Shown here piece by piece: positions 15,859 to 22,855 of a DNA stretch of 64,000 nucleotides. Source of the stretch: Clostridium sp. JN-1 (GTDB taxonomy: Bacteria > Bacillota > Clostridia > Clostridiales > Clostridiaceae); contig NZ_CP033465.1 in NCBI RefSeq assembly GCF_003718715.1, positions 558,001 through 622,000 on the forward strand. The letters run 5' to 3'. The notes beneath the pieces are model-generated. The model was not told where the DNA came from. It searched no databases and saw only the letters and a program-made list of their open reading frames with translations. The number at the start of each line of letters is the position of its first letter. Position 1 is the stretch's first letter. The position numbers were made by a program, and so were the translations under genes.

Positions 15859-17748
15859 ATGATGAATTTTAATGTAAAACCATTTCTAAAATGGGCGGGG
15901 GGAAAATCACAGCTTTTACACGAAATAATCCAAGAATTACCGATAAATATTAAACAGATAAAAAGATATGTAGAACCCTTTGTTGGTGCTGGTGCCGTAT
16001 TTATACATTTTTTAGAAAATAATTATTTTGAAGAATATATTATAAATGATATAAATTCTAAATTAATAAATTTATATAAAGTTATTAGAGATAGACCAGA
16101 TGATTTAATTGAAAAACTTGAAAAACTAAAAGCTCAATATTTAGAATCTGATTCAGAAGAAAGAGAGCAACTGTTTTATAAAATAAGAACTAATTTTAAT
16201 AATGAAGAATGTGATATTATACAGTCATCTGCATATTTTATTTTTTTAAATAAAACTTGTTTTAATGGATTATATAGAGAAAATTCAAAAGGTGAATTTA
16301 ATGTTCCATTTGGTAAATATAAAAATCCAAGTTTTTTTGATGAATTACAATTAAGAGAAATATCAAGATTGTTGAACTTAAAAAATGAAAATGGGGAATT
16401 CAAAGTTAAGATACTAAATAAATCTTTTGATGAACTTGAAGAATATGTAGATATTAATACATTTGTTTATTGTGATCCGCCATACAGACCAGTAACATTG
16501 GGAGGATTTACATCATATAATAAAAGCAATTTTAATGATAAAGAGCAGATTTTATTAAGAGATTTCTTTGAAACACTACATAAAAAAGGTGCAAAGGTAA
16601 TGTTAAGCAATTCCGATCCTAAGAATTTAGATGAAAAAGATAATTTCTTTGATGATTTATATTCAAAATTTAATATAAAAAGAGTTTATGCTAAGAGAGC
16701 TATAAATTCAGCAGGTGATAAGAGAGGAAAAATTACAGAACTATTAATAACAAGCTATAAAGAGCAAGCTAATAGTGAAGCAGCAACGACTAAGATAGAT
16801 GAATGTATAAAAGAATACTTAAGAACTGAATCTAGTGATTTAGTAAAAATATTCACTAAATCTTTATTAGAAACAAATAGAGGGTTTAATTTCTATGTGA
16901 ATTGGCAAAGACCAGCTACAATTGTAAGTCAATATAATATAGAACTTAATACTTTGAATGCATTAGTTAAAAATAAAAACTATGATGATGATTTTAAAAA
17001 AATAGTTAAGAGATTTCCAACAGTGATAAATGTCTTACCAGCTTTATTTGCTTTATCAAAAGATGAAAGAGAAAACTTAAGAAAAGGTAAGGATGTTTTG
17101 AAAGTTGTGAATATAGATGCGTTAGAAGATGATTTGCTTGAGTATAGATTTAATATTGGAGAGGAAGAAAATCTAACTGAAGAAGAAATAGAAAAATATT
17201 TAGACTTTACTAAAAAGATAGGATTGAAATACTTATTTACAGATTTATTAGAAAAACACTTAATTGATTATCTAATAGGATGTGAAGTAGGATTAGATAG
17301 TAACGGAAGAAAAAATAGAGGCGGATTGGCATTTGAGTTAGCATTAGAACCAATAATATATAATATCGCAAAAAAATATGATATAAAAATGTTAACTCAA
17401 AAACAATTTAAAGTTTTGAGGAAAATGGGATTTGAAATTTCAGAGGATATAGCTAATAGGAAGGCTGACTTTATATTAATTAAAGATAATAAAATTATGA
17501 ATATAGAAGCGAATTTTTATGGTGGTTCTGGATCAAAACCAGAAGAAATAATAGACTCATACATAAATAGACAAGAAGATTTAAGAAATAATAATATAGA
17601 ATTTGCACTTATAACTGATGGCAAAAAATGTTGGGGGAATGACCATAAGCCACAATTGTTAAAAGGATTTAGACATTTAAACTATCTATTGAATTTCAAT
17701 ATGTCTAAGAATGGAATGTTAGAGGAAATAATAAACAACATTTTTTAA
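15859..17748 (+). CDS. Fusion of Dam-like GATC methylase and DpnII-like endonuclease
   Basis: One uninterrupted 629-residue frame. Residues ~8-290 are a Dam/DpnM-type N6-adenine methylase: FLKWAGGK (9-16), EPFVGAGAVF, NKTCFNGLYREN and DPPY (206-209). Residues ~310-629 match R.DpnII: HLIDYLIGCEVGLDSNGRKN around 465-487 and IEANFYGGSGSK (549-560), which supplies the acidic catalytic residue. In the classic locus dpnM and dpnB are separate genes. The ATG pair at 15859/15862 after TTAGGAG is chosen over the ATG at 15841. Predicted activity: methylation and cleavage of GATC by one polypeptide. Confidence 0.9.
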   Translation: MMNFNVKPFLKWAGGKSQLLHEIIQELPINIKQIKRYVEPFVGAGAVFIHFLENNYFEEYIINDINSKLINLYKVIRDRPDDLIEKLEKLKAQYLESDSEEREQLFYKIRTNFNNEECDIIQSSAYFIFLNKTCFNGLYRENSKGEFNVPFGKYKNPSFFDELQLREISRLLNLKNENGEFKVKILNKSFDELEEYVDINTFVYCDPPYRPVTLGGFTSYNKSNFNDKEQILLRDFFETLHKKGAKVMLSNSDPKNLDEKDNFFDDLYSKFNIKRVYAKRAINSAGDKRGKITELLITSYKEQANSEAATTKIDECIKEYLRTESSDLVKIFTKSLLETNRGFNFYVNWQRPATIVSQYNIELNTLNALVKNKNYDDDFKKIVKRFPTVINVLPALFALSKDERENLRKGKDVLKVVNIDALEDDLLEYRFNIGEEENLTEEEIEKYLDFTKKIGLKYLFTDLLEKHLIDYLIGCEVGLDSNGRKNRGGLAFELALEPIIYNIAKKYDIKMLTQKQFKVLRKMGFEISEDIANRKADFILIKDNKIMNIEANFYGGSGSKPEEIIDSYINRQEDLRNNNIEFALITDGKKCWGNDHKPQLLKGFRHLNYLLNFNMSKNGMLEEIINNIF

Positions 17749-17840
17749 ATTATTTATAATGTAGCTTCTATTTTATTATGTGTAAGAATTAAAAAAAAGA
17801 ATATTTAATAAATAATGGACAGACACTTTTCAATGATTTT

Positions 17841-17882
17841 AAAATACCCGTAGAGTTAAAGTTAACTCTATGGGTATTTTTT
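17841..17882 (+). terminator. Strong intrinsic terminator of the DpnII-type operon
   Basis: AAAATACCC-TAGAGTTAA pairs with TTAACTCTA-GGGTATTTT with one mismatch and runs into TTTTT. It separates the restriction operon from the prophage regulatory block. Confidence 0.9.
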
Positions 17883-17887
17883 ATATA

Positions 17888-17916
17888 TTGACAGGAATAA
17901 TTTGGAGATGTATAAT
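17888..17916 (+). promoter_or_regulatory. Consensus sigma-A promoter of the prophage regulatory block
   Basis: A perfect TTGACA (17888-17893), 17 bases, and a perfect TATAAT (17911-17916). A start near 17923 gives a short leader before the ATG at 17960. Confidence 0.9.
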
Positions 17917-17959
17917 GTTCTCATACAAGCATACACGCAACAATGAAAGGGGCGATGGA

Positions 17960-18752
17960 ATGATTAACTTAGACTTTAAACAAAAAAAAGAATGGTGTTC
18001 CCGTTCTATCAAAAGATGAAATTGATAATTTAGCGGAAATAGTAATTAATGATTATAATTCTAAAATGTTAAAAGAAGCAAGTGCTTTAGATGTTGAGGA
18101 ATTTTTAGAATTTTATGCTGAATTAGAAATGGATTATAAAGATTTAACCCATAATCAATCCATATTAGGTATGACAGTTTTTAATGATTGTAATATACCA
18201 GTGTATGATGCTAAGAATAATAAGGCTAAAAGAATACCTGTAAATGAAGGAACGGTTCTTATTGATAATAGCCTTTTGAATGAAGATCAATTAAGAAGAG
18301 GACGATTTACTATAATGCATGAAATAAGTCATTGGCTTATACATAGACAAGTGTATCTAGTAGACAAAAACCAATTATCATTATTTGATTTTATGGAAGA
18401 TCAAAAACAGCCAGTTGTAAAATGTCGTACTAGTGATATCGAAAGTACTAGAAGAAAAAAATTAGTAACTGATGATGATTGGATGGAATGGCAAGCTGAT
18501 TCAATGGCATCAGCATTGTTAATGCCTAAGTCAATATTTGTAAAGATTACAAGGGATAAATTTATATCTGTTGGAATGGAAAAATGCTATTATGAATTAG
18601 GTTCTGATTTTGAAAAAGATTTATGGGCAGATTTATTACCTTATGAATTAGCAGATATATTTGATGTATCAGTAACTGCAGCTAAAATAAGACTTAAGAA
18701 TTTAGGATTCATACGTGAAGAACAAGGAAATCATCAATATTTTCTTGTATAA
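17960..18752 (+). pseudogene. ImmA/IrrE-family metallopeptidase with a frameshift in an A-run
   Basis: The ATG at 17960 has a good GGGGCGATGG site and a consensus promoter, but its frame (INLDFKQKKEW) stops after about 18 codons. After an eight-A run near 17980-17990 the coding frame continues as NGVPVLSKDEIDNLAEIV and on to the stop at 18752. Removing one A restores a ~263-residue protein. The zinc motif MHEISHWLIH (HExxH) and a downstream EWQADSMASALLMP helix are intact. If translated from the ATG at 18066, 228 residues retain the active site. Relatives cleave cI-like repressors or XRE proteins. The frameshift could be real, phase-variable or a read error. Confidence 0.8.
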
Positions 18753-18777
18753 AATAAACAAAAAGCTTAATTATATA

Positions 18778-18798
18778 AACTAGCATGTTTTGCTAGTT
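18778..18798. promoter_or_regulatory. Inverted repeat before the XRE gene
   Basis: Perfect eight-base arms AACTAGCA and TGCTAGTT, five-base loop, ending just before the AAGGGAGG ribosome site of the XRE gene. It may be an operator or a translation-control hairpin. Confidence 0.4.
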
Positions 18799-18816
18799 AA
18801 AAGGGAGGTGTAAAGA

Positions 18817-19203
18817 ATGAGTCCAAACAAATTTGGAGAGTTTGTATCAGAGAGAAGAAAAGAAAAAAAGATTAGTTTAAGAAAAATGGCAGAACTTTTG
18901 GATCTTTCTCCAGCATATTGGAGTGACATTGAAAAGGGTAGAAGAAATCCACCTAACATTAACAAACTTCAAGAAATCGCTAATATATTAGGTCTGTCTC
19001 ATGGTGAATTGGATGATATGATAGATATAGCTTCAGAGGATAGAGATGAAATTCCTATGGATTTACCAGATTATATAAAAGAAAGTAATTTAGCTAGAAC
19101 TGCTCTTAGAAAAGCTCGTAAAATGGATGAAGTCGAAGGCAAAAGTGGCGTTACAGAAAAAGCATGGAAGGATTTTATAAAGGCTTTAGAAGAGGAAGAA
19201 TAA
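18817..19203 (+). CDS. XRE-family helix-turn-helix regulator
   Basis: The protein has 128 residues. The XRE domain (~4-62) shows FVSERRKEKKISLRKMAELL, LSPAYWSDIEKGRRNPP and INKLQEIANILG. The remainder is an acidic helical tail (DEIPMDLPDYIKE; GVTEKAWKDFIKALEEEE). It is probably the substrate or partner of the flanking ImmA/IrrE proteins and the lysogeny regulator. It has an excellent AGGGAGGTG ribosome site. Confidence 0.88.
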   Translation: MSPNKFGEFVSERRKEKKISLRKMAELLDLSPAYWSDIEKGRRNPPNINKLQEIANILGLSHGELDDMIDIASEDRDEIPMDLPDYIKESNLARTALRKARKMDEVEGKSGVTEKAWKDFIKALEEEE

Positions 19204-19215
19204 GGGGGCTTGTTT

Positions 19216-19584
19216 GTGAATGAGATATTTAAAAAGATGATTGAAGATAATTTTTATGGAGATATATTTAATTCTTTGCAAGCAGAAATTACAAACAATT
19301 ATGATGAATATGATTTGACTCTAAGAGCCAATGTTGTTCAGGAAGTGCTAGAAGCAGAACTTGATAGCATTGATGTTTTAAGAATTTTTGATATTAATCA
19401 AGATGAAGAAGATGTAACTTTTAATATGTTAGTTAGTTGCAATATTCAGATTAGTGATTATGCTTATAATGAAAACATATCAGAGTCAATTTGTCAGTGG
19501 TTTAAGCTAAGTTGTAGTGCTATCTTAGAAAATGCTACATTAAAAGATTTTACTGTAGATGAAATTGAAGCCTATAACAAGTAA
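19216..19584 (+). CDS. Hypothetical protein of the regulatory block
   Basis: The GTG at 19216 fits the AAGGGGG site better than a TTG six bases upstream; 122 residues. It is acidic with a mixed helix/strand pattern (VVQEVLEAELDSIDVLRIFDI; DVTFNMLVSCNIQISDYAY). No motif is recognised. Position between the XRE regulator and the second metallopeptidase, with spacings of about 12 bases either side, shows it belongs to the same operon. Confidence 0.65.
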   Translation: MNEIFKKMIEDNFYGDIFNSLQAEITNNYDEYDLTLRANVVQEVLEAELDSIDVLRIFDINQDEEDVTFNMLVSCNIQISDYAYNENISESICQWFKLSCSAILENATLKDFTVDEIEAYNK

Positions 19585-19596
19585 AAAGGTGGGGAT

Positions 19597-20313
19597 ATGT
19601 TAATGAATTTAAGTAAAGATTTAGTGCCAATTATATATAAAAAGGATATGGATAAAGAGGCAACAAAATTTTTGCTAAAGTACTGTCCAGAAGCTTTAGA
19701 GAAACCTATGCCTATACCAGTAGAAGATATTGCAGAATTAGAAATGAATCTTGAGATTGATTATGTAAATATTGATAGAAATTATGATATATTAGGCATG
19801 ATGATATTTTCTGATGGGTTAGTAGAATTATATGATAAGGAGCAAAACCAGTGCATTAGAAGAAAATATAATAAAGGAACTTTACTTGTAGAAAGTGATC
19901 TTTCTGAGCCAAATTCCAGAGGTAGAGAAAGATTTACTATTGCTCATGAGATAGTTCATTGGGACAAGCATCAGCTAAGATTTATGGCTCTATCCTATAA
20001 AGAGAAAACATCAGCCAAGGCATGTCGTTGCCCAAAAGATAAACCATACAAACCTAAAACACCAGATGAATGGGTTGAATGGCAAGCAGATAATTTAGCA
20101 GCTGCAATTTTGATGCCATCATCTATGTTTAAAAAGAAAACACATGAACTTAAAAAAACTTATTTAGTAGGGGAGAAAATTAATGATTTTATGTGGAAAG
20201 GATTTAGTCCAGAGATGGTAAAAGAATTTATTATTAATGAATTAGCATCAACTTTCCAAGTGTCAAAACAGGCGGCAGAAATAAGATTAAATACTTTAGA
20301 GATTTTGTTATAA
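19597..20313 (+). CDS. Second ImmA/IrrE-family metallopeptidase
   Basis: A 238-residue intact protein with FTIAHEIVHWDKHQ (H117, E118, H121) and a third-ligand-type EWQADNLAAAILMPSSMF helix (~164-181). The N-terminal ~100 residues carry ILGMMIFSDGLVELYD. It is clearly related to the first ImmA-like gene of this block but diverged in sequence. It may act on the XRE regulator or on another repressor to trigger induction. Confidence 0.88.
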   Translation: MLMNLSKDLVPIIYKKDMDKEATKFLLKYCPEALEKPMPIPVEDIAELEMNLEIDYVNIDRNYDILGMMIFSDGLVELYDKEQNQCIRRKYNKGTLLVESDLSEPNSRGRERFTIAHEIVHWDKHQLRFMALSYKEKTSAKACRCPKDKPYKPKTPDEWVEWQADNLAAAILMPSSMFKKKTHELKKTYLVGEKINDFMWKGFSPEMVKEFIINELASTFQVSKQAAEIRLNTLEILL

Positions 20314-20347
20314 AGGATAATAGCATAGAGTTAGTTTATGTTGTTAT

Positions 20348-20379
20348 CTTTTATACACACTAATATAAGTGTATAAAAG
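20348..20379. promoter_or_regulatory. Perfect 11-base inverted repeat, possible operator
   Basis: CTTTTATACAC and GTGTATAAAAG flank ten bases. No T-run follows, so an operator or mRNA hairpin is more likely than a terminator. It lies in the 200-base gap between the regulatory and early blocks. Confidence 0.5.
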
Positions 20380-20414
20380 ACGAATAGAGTGTAGGTCTTA
20401 TTTTTTTACTCCTT

Positions 20415-20497
20415 ATGTTCGCTTATATGCAGACATGACACATAACGACAATTTTTTTTAACTTCAATGTTCGCTTGAAAGCCTACAAGACATAAAA
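20415..20497. repeat. Two ~30-base imperfect direct repeats with dyad character
   Basis: Copy 1 starts at 20415 and copy 2 at 20467. Both begin ATGTTCGCTT and end with an ACA-x-GACA-type half followed by ATAA. Within each, ATGT at the start mirrors ACAT near the end. Spacing is 52 bases, about five helical turns. They are good candidates for binding sites of the XRE regulator controlling the early genes. Confidence 0.5.
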
Positions 20498-20519
20498 TGA
20501 ATAAAAAATGGAGGTGCCT

Positions 20520-20747
20520 ATGGTATTAAAAGAAGTGAGAGACAAAGGAAAACACCAAAAGTTACTATTTAAAATTATTATTGAAAAAGATTCCTTTCTA
20601 ATATCAACTAAATGTAGAGATTATAAAGAACCTATCTTAATTGATATTGGTTCAATTGTTAGTCCATATGTAGATAAAGAAACAATGGAAAAAATGAAAG
20701 CAACTTGTAAATTAATTTATAAACAGAAAACTAAAGAATTATCTTAA
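20520..20747 (+). CDS. Small hypothetical phage protein
   Basis: The ATG at 20520 sits five bases after GGAGG; the in-frame ATG at 20508 overlaps that site and is rejected. The product is 75 basic residues (VLKEVRDKGKHQKLLFKIII, KATCKLIYKQKTKELS). No family recognised. It is the first gene after the putative operator region. Confidence 0.6.
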   Translation: MVLKEVRDKGKHQKLLFKIIIEKDSFLISTKCRDYKEPILIDIGSIVSPYVDKETMEKMKATCKLIYKQKTKELS

Positions 20748-20782
20748 AAATTCAATAAATACAATCCCTTGTGAGCTGCTTG

Positions 20783-20857
20783 ATAGCCGGATTGAAATGT
20801 CAATGCAAATTGAGAATTATTTCTCAGTGCAGGACATTTCTCCGGCTATTTTTTTTG
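20783..20857 (+). terminator. Long near-continuous hairpin terminator
   Basis: ATAGCCGGATTGAAATGTC (20783-20801) pairs with GACATTTCTCCGGCTAT (20833-20849). The loop forms a further TGCA-TTGAGAA/TTCTCA-TGCA stem. A run of eight T follows. The total stem is about 30 pairs, far longer than needed for termination alone. Confidence 0.8.
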
Positions 20858-20943
20858 CCCTTTTTTGGGTCAAGTCATGTGTAAATACAGCATTTTCATC
20901 AGTAATACAGTTTTAAATTCCAAAATTCAAGGAGGTAAATAAA

Positions 20944-21378
20944 ATGAAAAGAGTTATTAAAATAGGTAAAGAGTTAGTGGAAGTAAGTGAGGAACTTTAT
21001 AAAGAGTACTATAAAATGGGAAGACGTGAAAGATATATGCAAAATGATATAAAGGTAGGACGTATTGATGTAGATATGGAGAAACAAAAGGTTACTTTTG
21101 TTGATAGTAAAGAGGATTCTGTTGAAAGGTTAATAGATAAAGGATTAGATTTTAAAGATGCCCAAGCTGTAGAAGACATTGTCTGTGATAAGGCAATGCT
21201 TTTTATTTTACAGAAGGCTATGGAAGAACTAGATTGTGAGGAGCAAGAACTTATAAAGAGCATTTATTATAAAAACCTTACAGTAAGAGAAGTCGCAAAA
21301 GAAGAAAACGTTTCTCATGTAGCTATTGTTAAAAGACATAAAAAAATTTTAGAAAAGCTTAAAAAATATTTTTTATAA
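20944..21378 (+). CDS. Sigma-70 region-4-like DNA-binding protein
   Basis: This 144-residue protein's C-terminal half (~85-144) reads MEELDCEEQELIKSIYYKNLTVREVAKEENVSHVAIVKRHKKIL, a sigma region-4 helix-turn-helix. There is no region 2, so it is not a complete sigma factor. Such proteins are common in clostridial prophages and integrative elements near replication genes. The N-terminus (MKRVIKIGKELVEVSEELYKEYYK) is a conserved lead of this group. The ribosome site is AAGGAGG. Confidence 0.78.
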   Translation: MKRVIKIGKELVEVSEELYKEYYKMGRRERYMQNDIKVGRIDVDMEKQKVTFVDSKEDSVERLIDKGLDFKDAQAVEDIVCDKAMLFILQKAMEELDCEEQELIKSIYYKNLTVREVAKEENVSHVAIVKRHKKILEKLKKYFL

Positions 21379-21380
21379 AT

Positions 21381-21427
21381 TTGGTTACCAAACATACCTC
21401 CTTATTGGCTAACAAGTGAGGGGGTTA
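21381..21427 (+). repeat. 47-base direct repeat, copy A
   Basis: Lies directly after the sigma-like gene. It matches copy B at 22299-22345 at 43 of 47 positions with no gap. It can fold through CCTC (21397-21400) with GAGG (21418-21421) and AAC with GTT outside. The two copies bracket the antirepressor gene. Confidence 0.85.
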
Positions 21428-21458
21428 TCTCCCATCACAATATACGGAGGTTATATAA

Positions 21459-22160
21459 ATGAATGAATTAGTTAAAGTAGATTATAGCAAAGAAGAACCA
21501 ACGGTATCTGGTAGAGAATTACATGAATTTTTAGAAGTAGAAACTAGATATAATGATTGGTTTAAAAGAATGTGTGAATATGGATTTACAGAGGGTGTGG
21601 ACTTTTACTCAAATTTGAGTAAAACACATGTATGCGGTGGAAGACCATCAACTGATCATGAACTTACAATTCCAATGGCAAAGGAATTGTGTATGATTCA
21701 AAGAACGGAAAAAGGAAAAATGGCACGTCAGTATTTTCTTTCTATAGAAAAGGCATGGAATACACCTGAAATGGTTATGTCTAGAGCATTAAAGATGGCA
21801 GATATAACAATAAAAAATCTACAGATAGAAAATGAAGAATTATTAGTTGCTAATACTAATATGCAACCCAAGACTGAATATTTTGATGAATTAGTAGATA
21901 GAAATTTACTTACTAATTTTAGAGATACAGCTAAAGAATTAAAGGTTAAGGAAAAAGCATTTATTAGTTTTCTTCTAAATATAGGATATGTCTATCGTGA
22001 TAAAAAACAAAAACTTAAGCCTTATGCAGATAAAAATGATGGATTGTTTGAAATTAAGGAAGTAAAAAATGAAAGAACAGGATGGGTTGGTACACAGACA
22101 CTTATTACTCCAAAAGGAAGAGAAACTTTTAGGCTTTTAATAAAAGGATCATCTATATAA
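21459..22160 (+). CDS. Phage antirepressor (AntA/AntB N-terminal, KilAC-like C-terminal)
   Basis: This 233-residue protein has an AntA/AntB domain at ~10-100 (VSGRELHEFLEVETRYNDWF, then FTEGVDFYSN and HELTIPMAKELCMIQRTEKG). A helical linker follows, then a C-terminal winged region (~140-233) with LLTNFRDTAKELKVKEKAFISF and TLITPKGRETFRLL, matching the KilAC antirepressor type. Known members bind and neutralise the lysogeny repressor. The whole gene sits between two 47-base direct repeats, so it looks like an exchangeable cassette. Confidence 0.9.
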   Translation: MNELVKVDYSKEEPTVSGRELHEFLEVETRYNDWFKRMCEYGFTEGVDFYSNLSKTHVCGGRPSTDHELTIPMAKELCMIQRTEKGKMARQYFLSIEKAWNTPEMVMSRALKMADITIKNLQIENEELLVANTNMQPKTEYFDELVDRNLLTNFRDTAKELKVKEKAFISFLLNIGYVYRDKKQKLKPYADKNDGLFEIKEVKNERTGWVGTQTLITPKGRETFRLLIKGSSI

Positions 22161-22212
22161 AAATTTTCAAACATATGTGACCCAAAATGTATTTTTAAAG
22201 GTTAATAACTGA

Positions 22213-22242
22213 GGAGTATTACTTAAATTTGAGTAATACTCC
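22213..22242. promoter_or_regulatory. Perfect 11-base hairpin downstream of the antirepressor
   Basis: GGAGTATTACT and AGTAATACTCC with an eight-base loop. No T-run follows immediately, so termination would be weak; an operator or RNA stability element is possible. Confidence 0.55.
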
Positions 22243-22298
22243 AGGAATAAAGCAACTTTTATTATTTTGAAAAGAAGAACTAATAAAATTTTTAAATT

Positions 22299-22345
22299 TT
22301 GGTTACAAAACATACCTCTTTATTGGCTAATAAGTGAAGGGGTTA
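22299..22345 (+). repeat. 47-base direct repeat, copy B
   Basis: The partner of 21381-21427. The ~35 bases before copy B (GAAAAG...TTTTTAAATT) also resemble the 3' end of the sigma-like gene, so the duplication probably extended into that gene's tail. Confidence 0.85.
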
Positions 22346-22374
22346 ATTAAAAAAAATGAAGGGAGTAAAAAGAT

Positions 22375-22524
22375 ATGGAGGCAAATGTAAACAAAGAAAT
22401 GCAAGAGGAAATGGTTGGTGTTCTTACAGCAATAAGTATTGTATCTAAGAGATTAGCTACAAGATTAATAGAACAAAGTGAAAAAGAAAATAAGAAAGGA
22501 GAAGTAAAGCATGAACAAAACTAA
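22375..22524 (+). CDS. 49-residue hypothetical phage protein
   Basis: The ATG at 22375 follows GAAGGGAG. The product starts MEANVNKEMQEEMVGVLTAI and continues with a basic helix (VSKRLATRLIEQ). It overlaps the next gene by 14 bases in another frame, a coupling typical of phage early operons. No function assigned. Confidence 0.65.
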   Translation: MEANVNKEMQEEMVGVLTAISIVSKRLATRLIEQSEKENKKGEVKHEQN

Positions 22525-22855
22525 AATAATTCAAGACATTATAGTAAATCTAAAGGGTATTACTGGGAGTTTAGAAACTTTAACAAAAGTATTAAATGAA
22601 CCAGTAAATTCACAAGAAGTAGAAGGAAAAGAAAATGCAGTAAAAGAGTCTAATGTTAAAGAAAATAAAGAAGATTCACAAGCGCAAAAACAACCAACTC
22701 TAGAAGAAGTAAGAGCAGCTATGGCTGAGAAAAATCGTGAAGGACATAGAGAAGAAGTTAAAGCAATTATAGTAAAGTATGGAGCAAATAAGTTAACTGC
22801 ACTTGAGCCAAAGTGCTATGCAGATGTACTTAAGGAAGTTGGTGAAATAAAATGA
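22511..22855 (+). CDS. Hypothetical phage protein with acidic linker
   Basis: This 114-residue protein has an N-terminal helix (TKIIQDIIVNLKGITGSLETL), a charged low-complexity linker (~36-60, rich in E, K, N, V) and a C-terminal helical region, REEVKAIIVKYGANKLTALE. Similar proteins precede DUF2800 genes in many Firmicute prophages; their role is not known. It overlaps the next gene by four bases (ATGA). Confidence 0.7.
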   Translation: MNKTKIIQDIIVNLKGITGSLETLTKVLNEPVNSQEVEGKENAVKESNVKENKEDSQAQKQPTLEEVRAAMAEKNREGHREEVKAIIVKYGANKLTALEPKCYADVLKEVGEIK

